Source: Oscheius sp. JU75 (lineage: Eukaryota; Nematoda; Chromadorea; Rhabditida; Rhabditidae). Taken from it: DNA of 64,000 nt. Position numbers and translations under genes: made by a program. The notes below the pieces were generated by a model. That model searched no databases, was not told the DNA's origin, and saw only the letters and a list, made by a program, of their open reading frames with translations. Location: the NCBI GenBank assembly GCA_037178855.1, contig JASJZC010000005.1:930001-994000 (forward strand), read 5' to 3'. This document shows, piece after piece, positions 1 through 12,100 of the stretch; position 1 is the stretch's first letter, and each line of letters starts with the position of its first letter.

Positions 1-944
1 AAAATTTGGTCATTTGATCTTGGACATTCAATTTATCCGATCCTAACACGTAAGTGGGTCTTTGTTTTGTTTAAAAAGTAGGTTCTTTTGGTGGTCAAAC
101 TTTTATGTTTCTATGAACTCGAAAAGCAGCCAGGATTGTTCAGTTGAAAAGTTTTGAGGTTTTCTTTGAAACAGCAAGCCTTGCCTTAATACTATGTCGA
201 TGTATTGTCTGTTTTTAGGATGGGATAGAATTTCGGTTGAATTTACATCTTCTTTTCCGTTTTCCCTCGGAAGTATGCAAGATGGTTTCTAGCAATGTCT
301 TTTGGGCAATGTTCTCTGCAAGTTCGGTCAGAACGAAATAGTTTGTGGCTCTCCATGAGCCGGTTAAAAAAACAGGGTGCTGTCTTGTAGAGCATACTAT
401 ATATTCTTTAAAATAACAATCTACCGGGTGTTCGTTTGTTCTTCTGTTTCCCAAAACAAGGCATCCAATCTCAGAGACGATTTGCTCCCTCACGCTACAT
501 GCACAACGATCCCCTGGGAATCGCGTAATCGATGTCCTAGCTCTTTCTCCCTTTGAAAAACCTGACATTTCCCTCCTCTGCTCCACAAAAATTGCTGCGG
601 GCCCATAAAATTCAAATCAGAGCCCGCTTCCCGGACATTTTCCGGCATCTTGTGGCAGGCCCTGATTGCCGTATTTTTGGCGGAGCGGTTTCAAGGATGG
701 AAAGTGGACCAATTAGAGCGAGGGGGCTCAGTCTTTCTCGAGGGGACAGAGAGTCATTTTACTTCTGCTCTCTCCCTCTGATTAATTAGTCTCACTAGTG
801 TGAGAAGGACACCACTTCCTCTCTGACTGAGATTTTCCTGAAAACTGTTCTTTCCTCAAAAAAAAGAAGAAAATCGAGGTCGCTTTGCTTCCATGTGAAC
901 CTGTTTTTGATGTGATTCTGTACTTACTGATGGCCAAAAGATTG

Positions 945-1381
945 TGTTTCAGCTGATTCTTATAGCTAAGCAGAAACTGTCCATCATTGATCTGTACCAC
1001 TACTTTCAAACTTGTACTCTCAAACTTTTTCACAGGTACTTTTTTATCAAAAATTTTTGATGCTCGACGAGAGGCACGTATTAACATATAGCAAAGACGT
1101 TATGTTTCAGCTGATGTTTATAATTAACCTGTTGATTTTCGATCACCCCCTAAATCTTATGCTCTTGCAAAGAAAATGAATTCGAAACGAAAAAAAAATA
1201 AAAATACCAGCTGAACTTTTTGTGTCACGCTTTCGGTTTTTCATTGTGATACTATGAGGGATTTCTCCTATTTAGGCACAAGATTGCTGTCCTAAAATGT
1301 TTCACGTCCCTATAATGGTCATTTAGGTCATCAAAATATTACTTTGGAGATGTTGTTGCCTCTTGTCACTAAAATGTTTCA
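945..1381 (+). promoter_or_regulatory. four TGTTTCA (Ruby-like) motifs, plus strand
   Basis: Exact TGTTTCA occurs at 945-951, 1103-1109, 1299-1305 and 1375-1381, all on the plus strand and not at a coding exon boundary. The first two share the extended context TGTTTCAGCTGAT and the last two share TAAAATGTTTCA, so each pair looks locally duplicated. The core CTGTTTCA is the known promoter element of type-1 piRNA genes in nematodes, where a 21-nt RNA starting with U begins about 40 nt downstream. Assignment here is by motif only; no small-RNA data were available. Confidence 0.5.
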
Positions 1382-3149
1382 AGTCTCTGTCATAACCATT
1401 CTATTTGATCTAAAACTGTTATTTCAAAGACCGAGTATGATCCGGCTCTCTGTCTCTCTCTCTCTCTATCTGTATTTCTGTCTCTGCCTTTTCCAATGTC
1501 AATTTCCAGCCAATATATCACGTCCCAGTGTTCCTATTGTCTTCACACTGCTGTCCCTAGGGACACATCCAGAAAGTGTCGGAGTGTTTTCTCCCCCTTA
1601 TGATAGATTATGCTTTTTGGTGGGGGATCCTTTTTCAGTCCCGAGCTCTCCAATCCCCGTAATTTCCTCTTATTCTTCCTTTCATCCACGAGGATCTCAG
1701 ATTTCTCAGGACTGGTGGCGGTGTTTCTCACGCCCTTCTCTCTCCTCCCTATTAAGTCTTTTCTGCAAGCTTGGCTGATTATTCAACGATCGAAAAGTGT
1801 TTTTCTTTTTTGCTGTAAAAACTGTGTAGCGATTGAGATATTTCGTTCTGCTGAAAATAAGGAATACAGATTTTTATGTTCAGAAAAAACCGTATAACTG
1901 ATACCATTGCTCTTGCTCGGCCTCATCCTATTCTCGGACTTTGACACGTTTTTGAATTACATATAGACAAGAAGCACAGGTTCGATTATCTGTCTTATCA
2001 GAGGACGGCTGTAAGAATACAGGATAAAAAGAAGAAATTCGTGTGCCAAAGATTCACCTACAGTAATTTCCGTTACACATAATTGCCTGCAAAACTTTCG
2101 AAATGCGTATGCAATTTTGCGTCTAGAAAAGTAAGCATGGTTGACTTGTACTACGAATTGTTGGCTTGGACCTTTTTTGTTTTTGTGATTTCAGAGAATA
2201 AGGGATACATTCCTAAAATCGGCAGTATGATTGTTCTCAACCTTATACCAGAAAAGTGAAACATTTCCACAAAGTTCAAAAACCACTCCTAAATACTAGA
2301 CTCTTTGGACGTCAAATCAAGTGTCCGGACTCAAGGATTCTCATGCGAGCCTCGTGCATAATTCTGTAATTCCATCACCGCCTCCTCTCTCTCTCTCTTA
2401 CTCACAGCCCGAAAAACTGTGAAAAGTGCTCTCTATTGCCCCAAACTGTCACCAAAATATGCCAGTGTCAGTCAATTTTTTCCCATGTTGCGGCAGGTGC
2501 AACACTGCATTCAGTAACGTTTTCTATGAGAACAAACTGAATCATTTGGAAAAAAAAGTCTCTAGTTATAAAGTGGAAAACGGTATGAGCCAAGTTTTCT
2601 GAACAATTCAATGGTTCAAAAAAGAGGTGCAAAGAGTGTCACCTTGACTTTTTGATAGCATTCAGCAGATTGCAAAGGGCACCATAATCTCCTGGCCCTA
2701 TTTGGACTCAAGGGCTTACGTTTCTATAAAAGTGCTAACGTCGGTACCTTTTCCACGCTCCTTGCTCCCCGTTATATGTTTCAACACTTTTAAAACAGTA
2801 ACTATACGAGCTAATTTCTTCACTATCATATCTTCTAACATTCTTCGATCTTTTTGATTTGAACATATTTCACATATAGCAGTCTCTGTCATGGCATTTC
2901 AAGTTCCAGCCGTTCTCTCCCATTCCAGCTCGGCGCCTTCCCTCTTCTTTCTTTTCTTTTGTGCAACGACGATGAATTATTGGGAGACTGGGACTCGGCT
3001 GGCCTAAGGACACCAGCGATTCGCGCACTTTTTGGGAATAAATTATCTTTCACTGGAGCCTAGTAACCGACCTCCTGAGCATTTTTCTTTTCGGAAGTTT
3101 GGTGTCTTTTCCGAAAAATCTTCATAAAAAGTTTGTTCAGCTTTTTTTT

Positions 3150-3159
3150 TGTTTCAGAA
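3150..3159 (+). promoter_or_regulatory. probable trans-splice acceptor of cho-1
   Basis: A TTTGTTTCAG acceptor ends two bases before the cho-1 ATG at 3160. In nematodes such a site directly before the start codon, with no upstream coding exon, usually receives a spliced leader. It also matches TGTTTCA, so it should be excluded when counting piRNA-type motifs. Confidence 0.6.
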
Positions 3160-6100
3160 ATGGCCGACTTTCTCGGAGTTGTGGCCATCATCTTCTTCTA
3201 CGTCCTAATCCTAATCGTGGGGATTTGGGCTGGCAGAAAGTCTAAGGTTCGTATTTTTTCTCACAGAAAAAGCCGATTAAAAACTGGGTAATATTTCGGC
3301 AGGCACCACGCTTTATTTAAATTATTTCGCGCGCAATTTCGTTTTTGGCGCGGATTCAGTTTTTCATTATTTTTACAAGCGTTTCCTGATTTTGTTGCTC
3401 ATTTCTGCTATTTTCCCGTAAAACATGTTGACCCGTTAACAAGACTTTCTTTCTGCAGAAAAATAAGATGAAAACACATCACAGTTCCTCTTTCCAGTCC
3501 TTCGGGCGTCACTCTTCTTTAATTATCTGTAATACGAAATAAAAGACTTAAAATGAGCTGTAGCTACTTTCTAGATGCATAACACACTGTTTGTTGAGGA
3601 CAAAATAATGTTGAACAGACAAATACGGAAAATAGCAGAAATGAGCGACAAAACTGAAAAAAAATTGAATTCGCGCGAAAAAATTTGAATGAAGCGTGGT
3701 GCCTGCCGAAGTATTACCAAAAACCGTTTTCCCATTTTTTCAGCCCTTTTACGTTGTACTCGAAACAAAAATCTTTCCAGGATGCCAAAGAACTGGCAGA
3801 CACGGAAGGTGCCCATACGGAAGAGGTCATGCTGGCTGGAAGGAACATCGGCACCATTGTGGGCATTTTCACGATGACAGGTGGGAGCTTTGATACAATG
3901 ACTTTCTGTCGACTTCTGACGCGCCATAGCACAACCTCATGCGGAGTAACTCACTACAAAAGATTCTTTTTTTTGTTTCACTTGACCCATATCACTGGAT
4001 TAGTGTTCCTTTGGTAGTTCATGTAGCTTTGGTTATAGGTAATTCAGGTAGCACAGCTTCCATTTTCGTAACAAAACTATTCATGTAGTGCCCCTCCCTC
4101 TTATTGATATTTCTTTTCTCGTTTTCTTTCTGAAAATGTTTCAATGTTGGAGTAAAAGCTGTGATTTTCTAGTCCGCTACTGACTTTCGATGATGATCTT
4201 ACCCAATATCTCCTTCTATGTTCCAGTATCATAGTATGTCTTCCTCTATATAACCCTGCAGTGTATCCTATATTTTGAAATCTAGCTTTGAGATCAAAAA
4301 CTTTTTTGTTTCAACGTTACTACAAGTAACACAAGTTTTTTTGATAAGTTACTAACAGGACGAATGAGCTGAACAAAACAGAAAATTTTAGCAACTTGGG
4401 TGGGCGGAGCCTACATAAACGGTACGGCTGAGGCACTCTACAATGGGGGCTTGCTCGGCTGTCAGGCCCCATTCGGCTACGCCATGTCCCTCATCGTTGG
4501 AGGCTTTCTGTTCGCCAAGAGGATGCGAGACGAGGGCTATGTGACCATGCTCGACCCCTTCCAAGTTGGTTTTCTTGACTACTTTGACTCTTGAAACAAC
4601 AGAGTTTTGCTGTTTTATTTTCAAGTCTGCGGTATATCATACAAAAGAAGTCCAGCAGATGCTAAGGCGACAAAAAATGAAAATGAAAGTTCAGAAGGAA
4701 AACCCCGCTGTTCATAAAGTCATAGTATTTCTCAGGGCATATTTTCCGGCGTCTGGGTATGAGAATCTGCCTACCAAGATTATATGGAAAAAAGCCGCTA
4801 CAGGGAAAATTCGGAAAACGGGAAAACGATACAGTACAAAATACTTACCGAGACAGTATGGGAGATTGTCTTTTAGCTAACATTTCTGGTTACTGAGAGT
4901 GTACGGGTGCAATTGTATTGATGTGTCGAGACGGTATGAGCGAGGAAGTACCTGACTGCCAAGACTGTTGGGGAGATGACCGCTCTAACATCCCAAACGC
5001 TACGGATGAATAGTTGAACCGCAAAAAAAACATAGAGTTCGGGACTCTCTGGCTACCGAGGCGGTATGGATCCGCCGTCAGAGTTTGAAATGCAGAAAGG
5101 CAGAGACAGAGTGACAGAGAGACAGAAAGACAGAGATAACCGAATAAACCGCTCTTTCAATCTGCGTTTACAATCAGGAAATCAGGAATTCATCGAAAAG
5201 CCAGGGCTATAACATCACATTGAAACATGTGACCGGTACTGAACTTGTGGGGGCACCAGTAATGAGAATACAAAGTGTTATAAGTACCATAATCATTTGA
5301 AACGTAGTCCGCCCCATCTTTAGGTCGTGCAACTATTCAAAAGACCACGGTTGTAAGGCAATATTATGAATAGGGTGTGGGTATTACACAATAAAATTAG
5401 TTAGGCGAGATCCAGGGTTGGGTTTTTTGTAGTAGATCAGAGCAAATTAATCTCTAGAAACGTTTGGGGGGGGGGAAACAATTATTCCATCTCTTCAGCC
5501 TCATCTTCCAGTTCCGGATTGTGTTCAGGAGAACCGCCGGCTTCGGGCTGGTCATCATTCTCACTCTGGAAATAAAAAATTTCGTAGTTTACAGAAGACT
5601 TTCTGTCAACAAATGACAACTTTTCCGAGTTCACTTAAATTTCCACAGATAGAAAAAAGATCAAAATCTGGAACTTGTCTACCTTTTTGTTCATCCTTTG
5701 CCTAAAATAACTGGAATGTCAAAACTGCACTCCACGCCTGGTCTGTTTTTATTCATTTTCATAGTTTCGCAAACGGTATCAGCCCACGAATAACAAGTTG
5801 AGAGAGAGGGGGAGAGTCTGACAATCTGTCTCGCTCAAAAATCCTAGTTTTTCATCTTTCGTTTTTCAAGAATCGTGAGACAATTTGCATTGACTGGTCC
5901 TCGGCGGTTGTCGAAAAACTCACAGTATTCTCATCCACATCCCCCTTGGGCATCTTTGAGATGTAGACGCTGCCACGGGCCTTTTTCTTTGAGGTTTCGA
6001 AGTTTGTATCGAATCCGAAACACTTCTGGGACATTTCCTGGACCTCGTCCTCGTAGTCGGCAATCCTATCCAGAACGACGTCCTCGCGACCGTGTTCCTT

Positions 6101-9100
6101 CTTTCCGTGGCCGAGGACAGACTGGCTGCGATCGTGTGCAAAGTCACAGAGCTTGCAGGTGTAGCGGAGAATACCATTGTCCTTGGCTAGATGGTGCAGG
6201 ATGTGGAAGCCTTTGACCTGGAAAGTTTAATGTTTGTCTCTGTCTCTCTGTTCCTCTGTCACTTACCCTATTCTCCATATACTTTTTGCAAATATTGCAC
6301 TGTAGAGTCTGCTTGTCATCCGGAGGATGAGTTGCAGGCTGAGGAACCGGTCTCTTGAGCAGAGGAGTCGAAGGAGGATCAGAAGAACTACTATTGGTAG
6401 TGGGCATCTCTCCTAAGAGCTCCTGTTGCAGTTCCTAAACAATCCCATTAGAACAAGGAACCAAATCTCAAAACTACCTTGCTCTTGTGGTACAGTTCAT
6501 CAGTTCGGTCTCCAATAAGTTCTGGAACGACTTGACCGTGGACCTTGGTCATATGGTGTTCCATCTGATCCTTTCGGTAGTGCTCAATGGTACATCCGTC
6601 AAACTTGCAAAAGAAGCGGAAGATCTGGAATGGGCTTGGATAAGAAAGACAGGGAGACTAGGAGAAAGTAGCAGAGACAGAGAGACACGTACCAGGTAGT
6701 CTTTGGCCAAGTGGTAGAAGAGATGCATCTGTCTTGCTCCAGCGGTCACTGGCTTCGTGCAACCCTTGCAGTATCCGACCAATTTCTTCTTACTTAGCCT
6801 GGAAACATATAAGTCTTCACTCCATCGATCGAACAGTATAGCCCTTCTCATATGTAAACTTTGAAACAAAAAATGCCATCGTCTTCCCTCTCGCATTGTA
6901 TTGTAAACAATGTTTGTCTGTGTGACAAATGAAATATCCTATCCTATTCTACCATGAACTTACTGAGTAGTAACGTTTTTCCTGTTAGGACTGTCACTGA
7001 AGGACGACTCGGACAGGCCTCCTTTTCCGAAGAGACTGTCGATGATGGACCTGAAAAATATATACTTCCAATGTTTTAGCACCTCTAAAAAGACTGGAAT
7101 TTATTCCAAGTTTCAATGACTCACTGCCGCTACATTCAAAAACTCACAAATTGCCAGCCAAGTCGAAGGACTGATTGTGATCCTCCTTGAGCTCTCCCTC
7201 AATCTCTACCTCTGTCTTATCCCTCTGATAGCTCTTCAACAACGCTATCAGAGGGTCCGTTTCTTCCTCGTGAATCTCCTGACTGTGTCCCCCTGTGGCT
7301 GCCTGGGTTATGCTGGCCAGAATGGCATCCGTATTGGCGTTTCCTCCAGTCCGAATCTCAACCTTAGCTGTGACACCGTCAATCTCGAAGGGAACTCTGG
7401 GTGAGGAGGGTTCTCCGGGCGGAGAATCGGAAGAGGTGGTGGAGTGGGCGGCTGTGGAGGCCTGGAACTGTACATTACACCAGTTTTTGGACTTCTAGGT
7501 AAAACACAAATAGTGAAAACTACTGGTATCCTACCTCTGGCTTTGGTACTCCCAAAGACAAAAAAACTATAACATATCTATGAAACATTTCAAGTTTCGA
7601 ACGCTGACCTTCAAATTCTGATAAATGTTGCATCACAGGTCTAATAGTTGCGACTGTTTGTTTTGCTAGCTGCAGCTATTTTTCAAAATTTCCAAGAAAG
7701 ATAGACGAAATTACTTCTGTTTTGGACTCGAACAGCTCTACGGAACAAAAGTTTTTCAGTGAAAGATCAAGAGTGTCTGTTAAACAATAAAAAAGATAAA
7801 GGTCTCACCTCGGGACTCATGGCGCTCTCGTAGTTCTCCTCAACAAAACCAATTTTCTTGCTGACAGTGGCGTAGAGAGACTGATCAAGAAGGTTCTGTA
7901 GCTTTCTCTTGGCTTCCAAATTGTCCACATAGATGTACTGAAAGTTTGAGAGTGACAGACAATAACAGTGACGTAACAATCAGTGACAGAGAAAGAGAAA
8001 GAGACTCTTACTTCCTTAGCACTCTGCTTATGTGCTGCATGAATATGTTCCCTCATCATGGCATCGGAAGCCCTGTGAGTCTTGCAATGAGGGCATTTGA
8101 ACGGCAGCCAGTTGATGTGCTCCACCTTAATATGAACCTCCATCTCCTCTGCCGATTTCTTCACGAGACCACATTCTTGACATGTCAAGGTCAGAATAGG
8201 ACTATTGTTTCCTAGACAGACTTCCAGAGGCTGAAAATATGGTCTTATGAAACAGAATTGAAGAAATTTTAACAGTATCAGCACTTTCTAGCGAAAATGT
8301 TTCACTGGATGCTGTTCCTTGGCTTCCAGTTTCTCTTTGAGTGCTAAAATAACAAAAAATTGACGATAAGTTTATCAGCAGCATCGATAGATGACGTGAC
8401 AAGAATCTTAGTTCGATCTCTGTGACATAACTGATGGTCACATTCCCACGAGTCTCAAACAATTATCCCAGCTAGTTAGGTCGTCCCTCATTGTGAGAGC
8501 ATGACAATCATGTGGCTAGTTGTTTGGAAGAGGTCGTTTGATATGAAAGGCTAGAAGACGTTATTTTCTAACTTCCCAGTGCTAACCATTGGCCCGAAAC
8601 ATGAAACGTATAAATATGTCAACATAAAGTGGAGCGGTAACATCCTACAGTTAGTCACTAACGCAGTAACTGAAACATGAAAAAAATCTCAATACTTCAA
8701 AACTGACGTCGATCAAAAAGTATTTTTCATCTAACCCCACCACTTATGCTCTAGCTGAATCACAAAAACCGGAAGTGCTCTTTTCCTCGTGGACATTCCA
8801 TATGGAACCGAATAGAATGCGTTTTCTTCATCTTTCATGGGATTGGATTTTTCTCAGTTTTTAACCTTTTATAACCTAGTTGAAGCCGAAAAACCACTCT
8901 CCTTCACTCTATCTCTGTGTGGCACTGTTTGCCTTCATCTCTGGTCCGAATTCTAGCGGGAGAGAAAGGGAGAGAGAGAGAGAGAGAGAGAGAGTTGGAA
9001 AGTAAACAAAAATCTACCTTGTTGCTATAGGACTGTGCCACTTTGGCAATGAGCTGTTTTGCCATACGCTCCATCATTGATGGGAAGGAAAGAGGAAGAG

Positions 9101-12100
9101 ATAGCTCCGAAGGCGATTGTCCTCAAGGACGTGTGACTATTGGAATCCTGGCGTGGCACGTCTCTGAAGTTTGTCTTCGATAGGATAAAATGAGAAATAG
9201 AGTTGGGAGAAACAGAGAGTTAGAGAGACAGAGGCAGATGAGCAAAGAAACAGACAAAAAGACAGAGAGACAGAGCTTTTGAATGTAAAAAAGGATTCCG
9301 GAGGTCAATTGACCCCACAGTGAATGTGTGTGCGTTGGAACCGTGGTGCGTCTCGGTCGCTCGGGCGCTCTCTGAAGGGCTGTCGGGTCGATCGATTGAA
9401 TCTCACAGAGGGAGAGGAGAGGGCAAGAGGGGGCGACGGCTGCCTCTCTGTGAAGGCTACCCCGACGCGCGGAATCGGCCGCCACAGCAATGATGATGGA
9501 GGTCACTGGACGCAAGAGAGAGATAGGACACTGGTGGAGAGGAAAGGGGGGAAGAGTTTTAGAGGACGTGGCGGGCGATGTGCAGGTGGCCTTTTCCTCT
9601 TTCGAGGCTGGATCGGGACAGGACACAGGAACACTGAGACATGGAGGCAGAGAGACAGAAACAGTAGCAAAGGCGGAGGAACCTTTTGGAATACTGTTTC
9701 ACGAAAAAAAGCTAACTGTGGTACAAAGTGACTTATTGCGCGCGACTTAAAATACTCTGAATCAGGGGTCACTGTGAACTTTTCGACAAGAGTCGAAGGC
9801 TCATTGGACGGCCTCTTCACCAAAAACTATGTTTCAAAGTTGCAATAACAGGGCAATGTTTTGCTTATGTTCAGGGGCAATGAACACCTTTTTTGTTTCA
9901 CAAATACTATAGAAGGCCTGATTGATACAAAAATTCAGTAGTTACTGGAAACTTCTTCTAGTATGAAAAAGTGAGTGGCTACTGTAAATTTTTCGTGTTT
10001 CATCCTCAAGATATAAAAAAGACTGGTCAGCTTACTACAGCCGTAAAAATGCTAAAGGAAAGGGATTTTGCTTCAAGCCAAAGCTATAAGGAACGATTAG
10101 GGAAAATGCTGATCGGAGCAACGAATTTTTTTTTCTTTTTTTCCGAGTTTTGGAGATTTTTGCCACTTTTGAACTGGAAAGTTTTCAGGAAAAAAAAACT
10201 TAGGTGTGTATGATAAATTTTTGCTTCACGAAAGGAGTAAAAAATCCAATAGGGTGGTAGAACATTGAGCTACTTGTGTGACTACTAGCAAATTCTAGTT
10301 TTCGAAATGTTTCACAGTTTGGTCAAATGAAGCCCACATCTTTTTGTACCGTTCCCGATATCGAAAAGGTAGTGAAAGATATAGAAGTCGAGGCTAAGAG
10401 AGACAGAGAGATGGAAGTCAGATACCGCCACTTTCTGGCGGGAACGCACTGTGGTTCTCTGTGTCCGAACCCGACCCCTGACGCGCGAAAGCACGATGAA
10501 TTGGGAGACGCGCTCGGAAATGGCCTTCATCGAACGAGAGAGAGAGACAGCGCGTCACACACAGAAATAAGGGACTTACTTTGGGGGAAGGTTACGAAAG
10601 AGAAGATTGTTGTGGTTTTGACGGCACTGTCTCTGGCTCTCTGCCTTCATGTCACTATGTCTCATTGTCTCTTGCTTTGTGGAAACCTTATTGAATCATT
10701 AAAAATTAACAGTATATATACTGTTAATAAGATATTTCAAACGAGACTTTTTTGTCCAGATAAAACTTCTTTTTTGTGAGCTATTCCTTTGTACATTGAT
10801 CGGTTTTCCATATAAGATATGAATCAATGGTGAAACATTTTTCAAAAACAAGTATCAAAAAGTTGGAAATTGGCAAGAATTTGGGCTTTTTCAGTTAATG
10901 TCTGAGGAATGCCTACGGCTTTTTCGAAATAGACAAATATTAGATAAGATGCATTTTTGAAAATGAAGTTCCTAACATAAGAGTCATCCACTGAGACCGT
11001 ACTTAGTAAAGAGAACTGCTGGAACAATGGCACTTTGAGAATTATTGGAAGTTGATAGTAAAGCCGCAACACGGACTGGCAGAAATGGAGTGTTGTGGTT
11101 TTGACAATAGTTGGAACCGAAAGTGAAGTGTACGCATTTTCTTCAAAAATGACCTTATAAACATTGTTAGTGTAAGATTTAGAAATACATAGTTGTAGAC
11201 CGTGAGATTACCAAAGTTACCAGTGATAGGCTACCTTTGAGGGTACCGAGAGTACCTAGTGAAACTTCTTGTAAAAAGATTCCAAACAAAATCAGGAAGT
11301 TTTTCAGAGCGAGGGATATGAGCAGGCAGTGAAACATTTTAGAGAATGCGTTTCTCGCTGCGCAGTATTGTTTACTATGTAACGAAGCTATAACCAAATA
11401 GTGAAACATTTTTTCGCTGAATTTTAGCTATTTTTGAAAGTTGTTAGCACATTTACTTTGATCGTTTTTTTTATTTCCGTTATCTGCCGGTACGAGAACC
11501 GTTTTACCCAAAGCAAACGAGGGTTGATAGAAACAGTTTTGAATAAAAATTTTTGTTGGTGCTCGTACAGGATCTCAGCATCCGCCTTGTCGTGGAAGCA
11601 TTATCGTTCATAACCTAACGAAGCTATGAACAAACAATGAAACATTTAGTGGCTGAAGTTTAGAAGCTCTAAAAGTTTTCACCATTTACTTTGAGCATTT
11701 TTTGATTTTCGGTTGGAGATAAACTGTACCGTTTGACCCAAAACAGACGGTATAAGTGAAGGTAGTGAAACATTTTTTTTTAAATTGTAGCAGAGTCACA
11801 GTTATTGAACTGGGCATAGGGAACTGGTGAAACATTAGCAATGTAAAAATATTGAACATCGGAAAAAAGTAAATATTTTCTACTACAACAGTATAAGAGC
11901 AAACAGTGAAACATGACCAATCTCGATGAGATGACTAATCGCATCCCAAAAAAATCGATGATTGCAAAAGCGTTCAAGAATCTAGCGAGCTTGAAGGAAA
12001 GGGTCGTATCACTATTAGTACAAGAATACCGTGCCATTTAGAGAGGGGGTCAAGGGATGGAACGCATCAAGGTTGAAGAAGGCACAAACTGCTGAAAATG

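Larger units (their letters stand above)
1..3159. other. non-coding flank upstream of cho-1
   Basis: I see no convincing exon here. Open frames in this stretch come from pyrimidine-rich or AT-rich DNA and show no recognisable protein. It contains a CT microsatellite near 2380-2400 and several TGTTTCA-type heptamers (see separate entries). The less AT-rich stretch at about 2900-3060, just before the first cho-1 exon, is the best candidate for the cho-1 promoter, by position only. Confidence 0.5.

Noticed and set aside
215..586. 123-aa minus-strand open frame
   Set aside because: No recognisable domain, no splice context and atypical composition. It is most likely chance.
1344..1897. Overlapping plus-strand frames rich in Ser, Leu and Phe
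   Set aside because: They arise from CT-rich simple sequence, overlap in several frames and match nothing.
9123..9823. Long frames on both strands near the zinc-finger gene promoter
   Set aside because: The GC-rich and GAGACAGA-rich composition keeps all frames open; no frame shows coding character.
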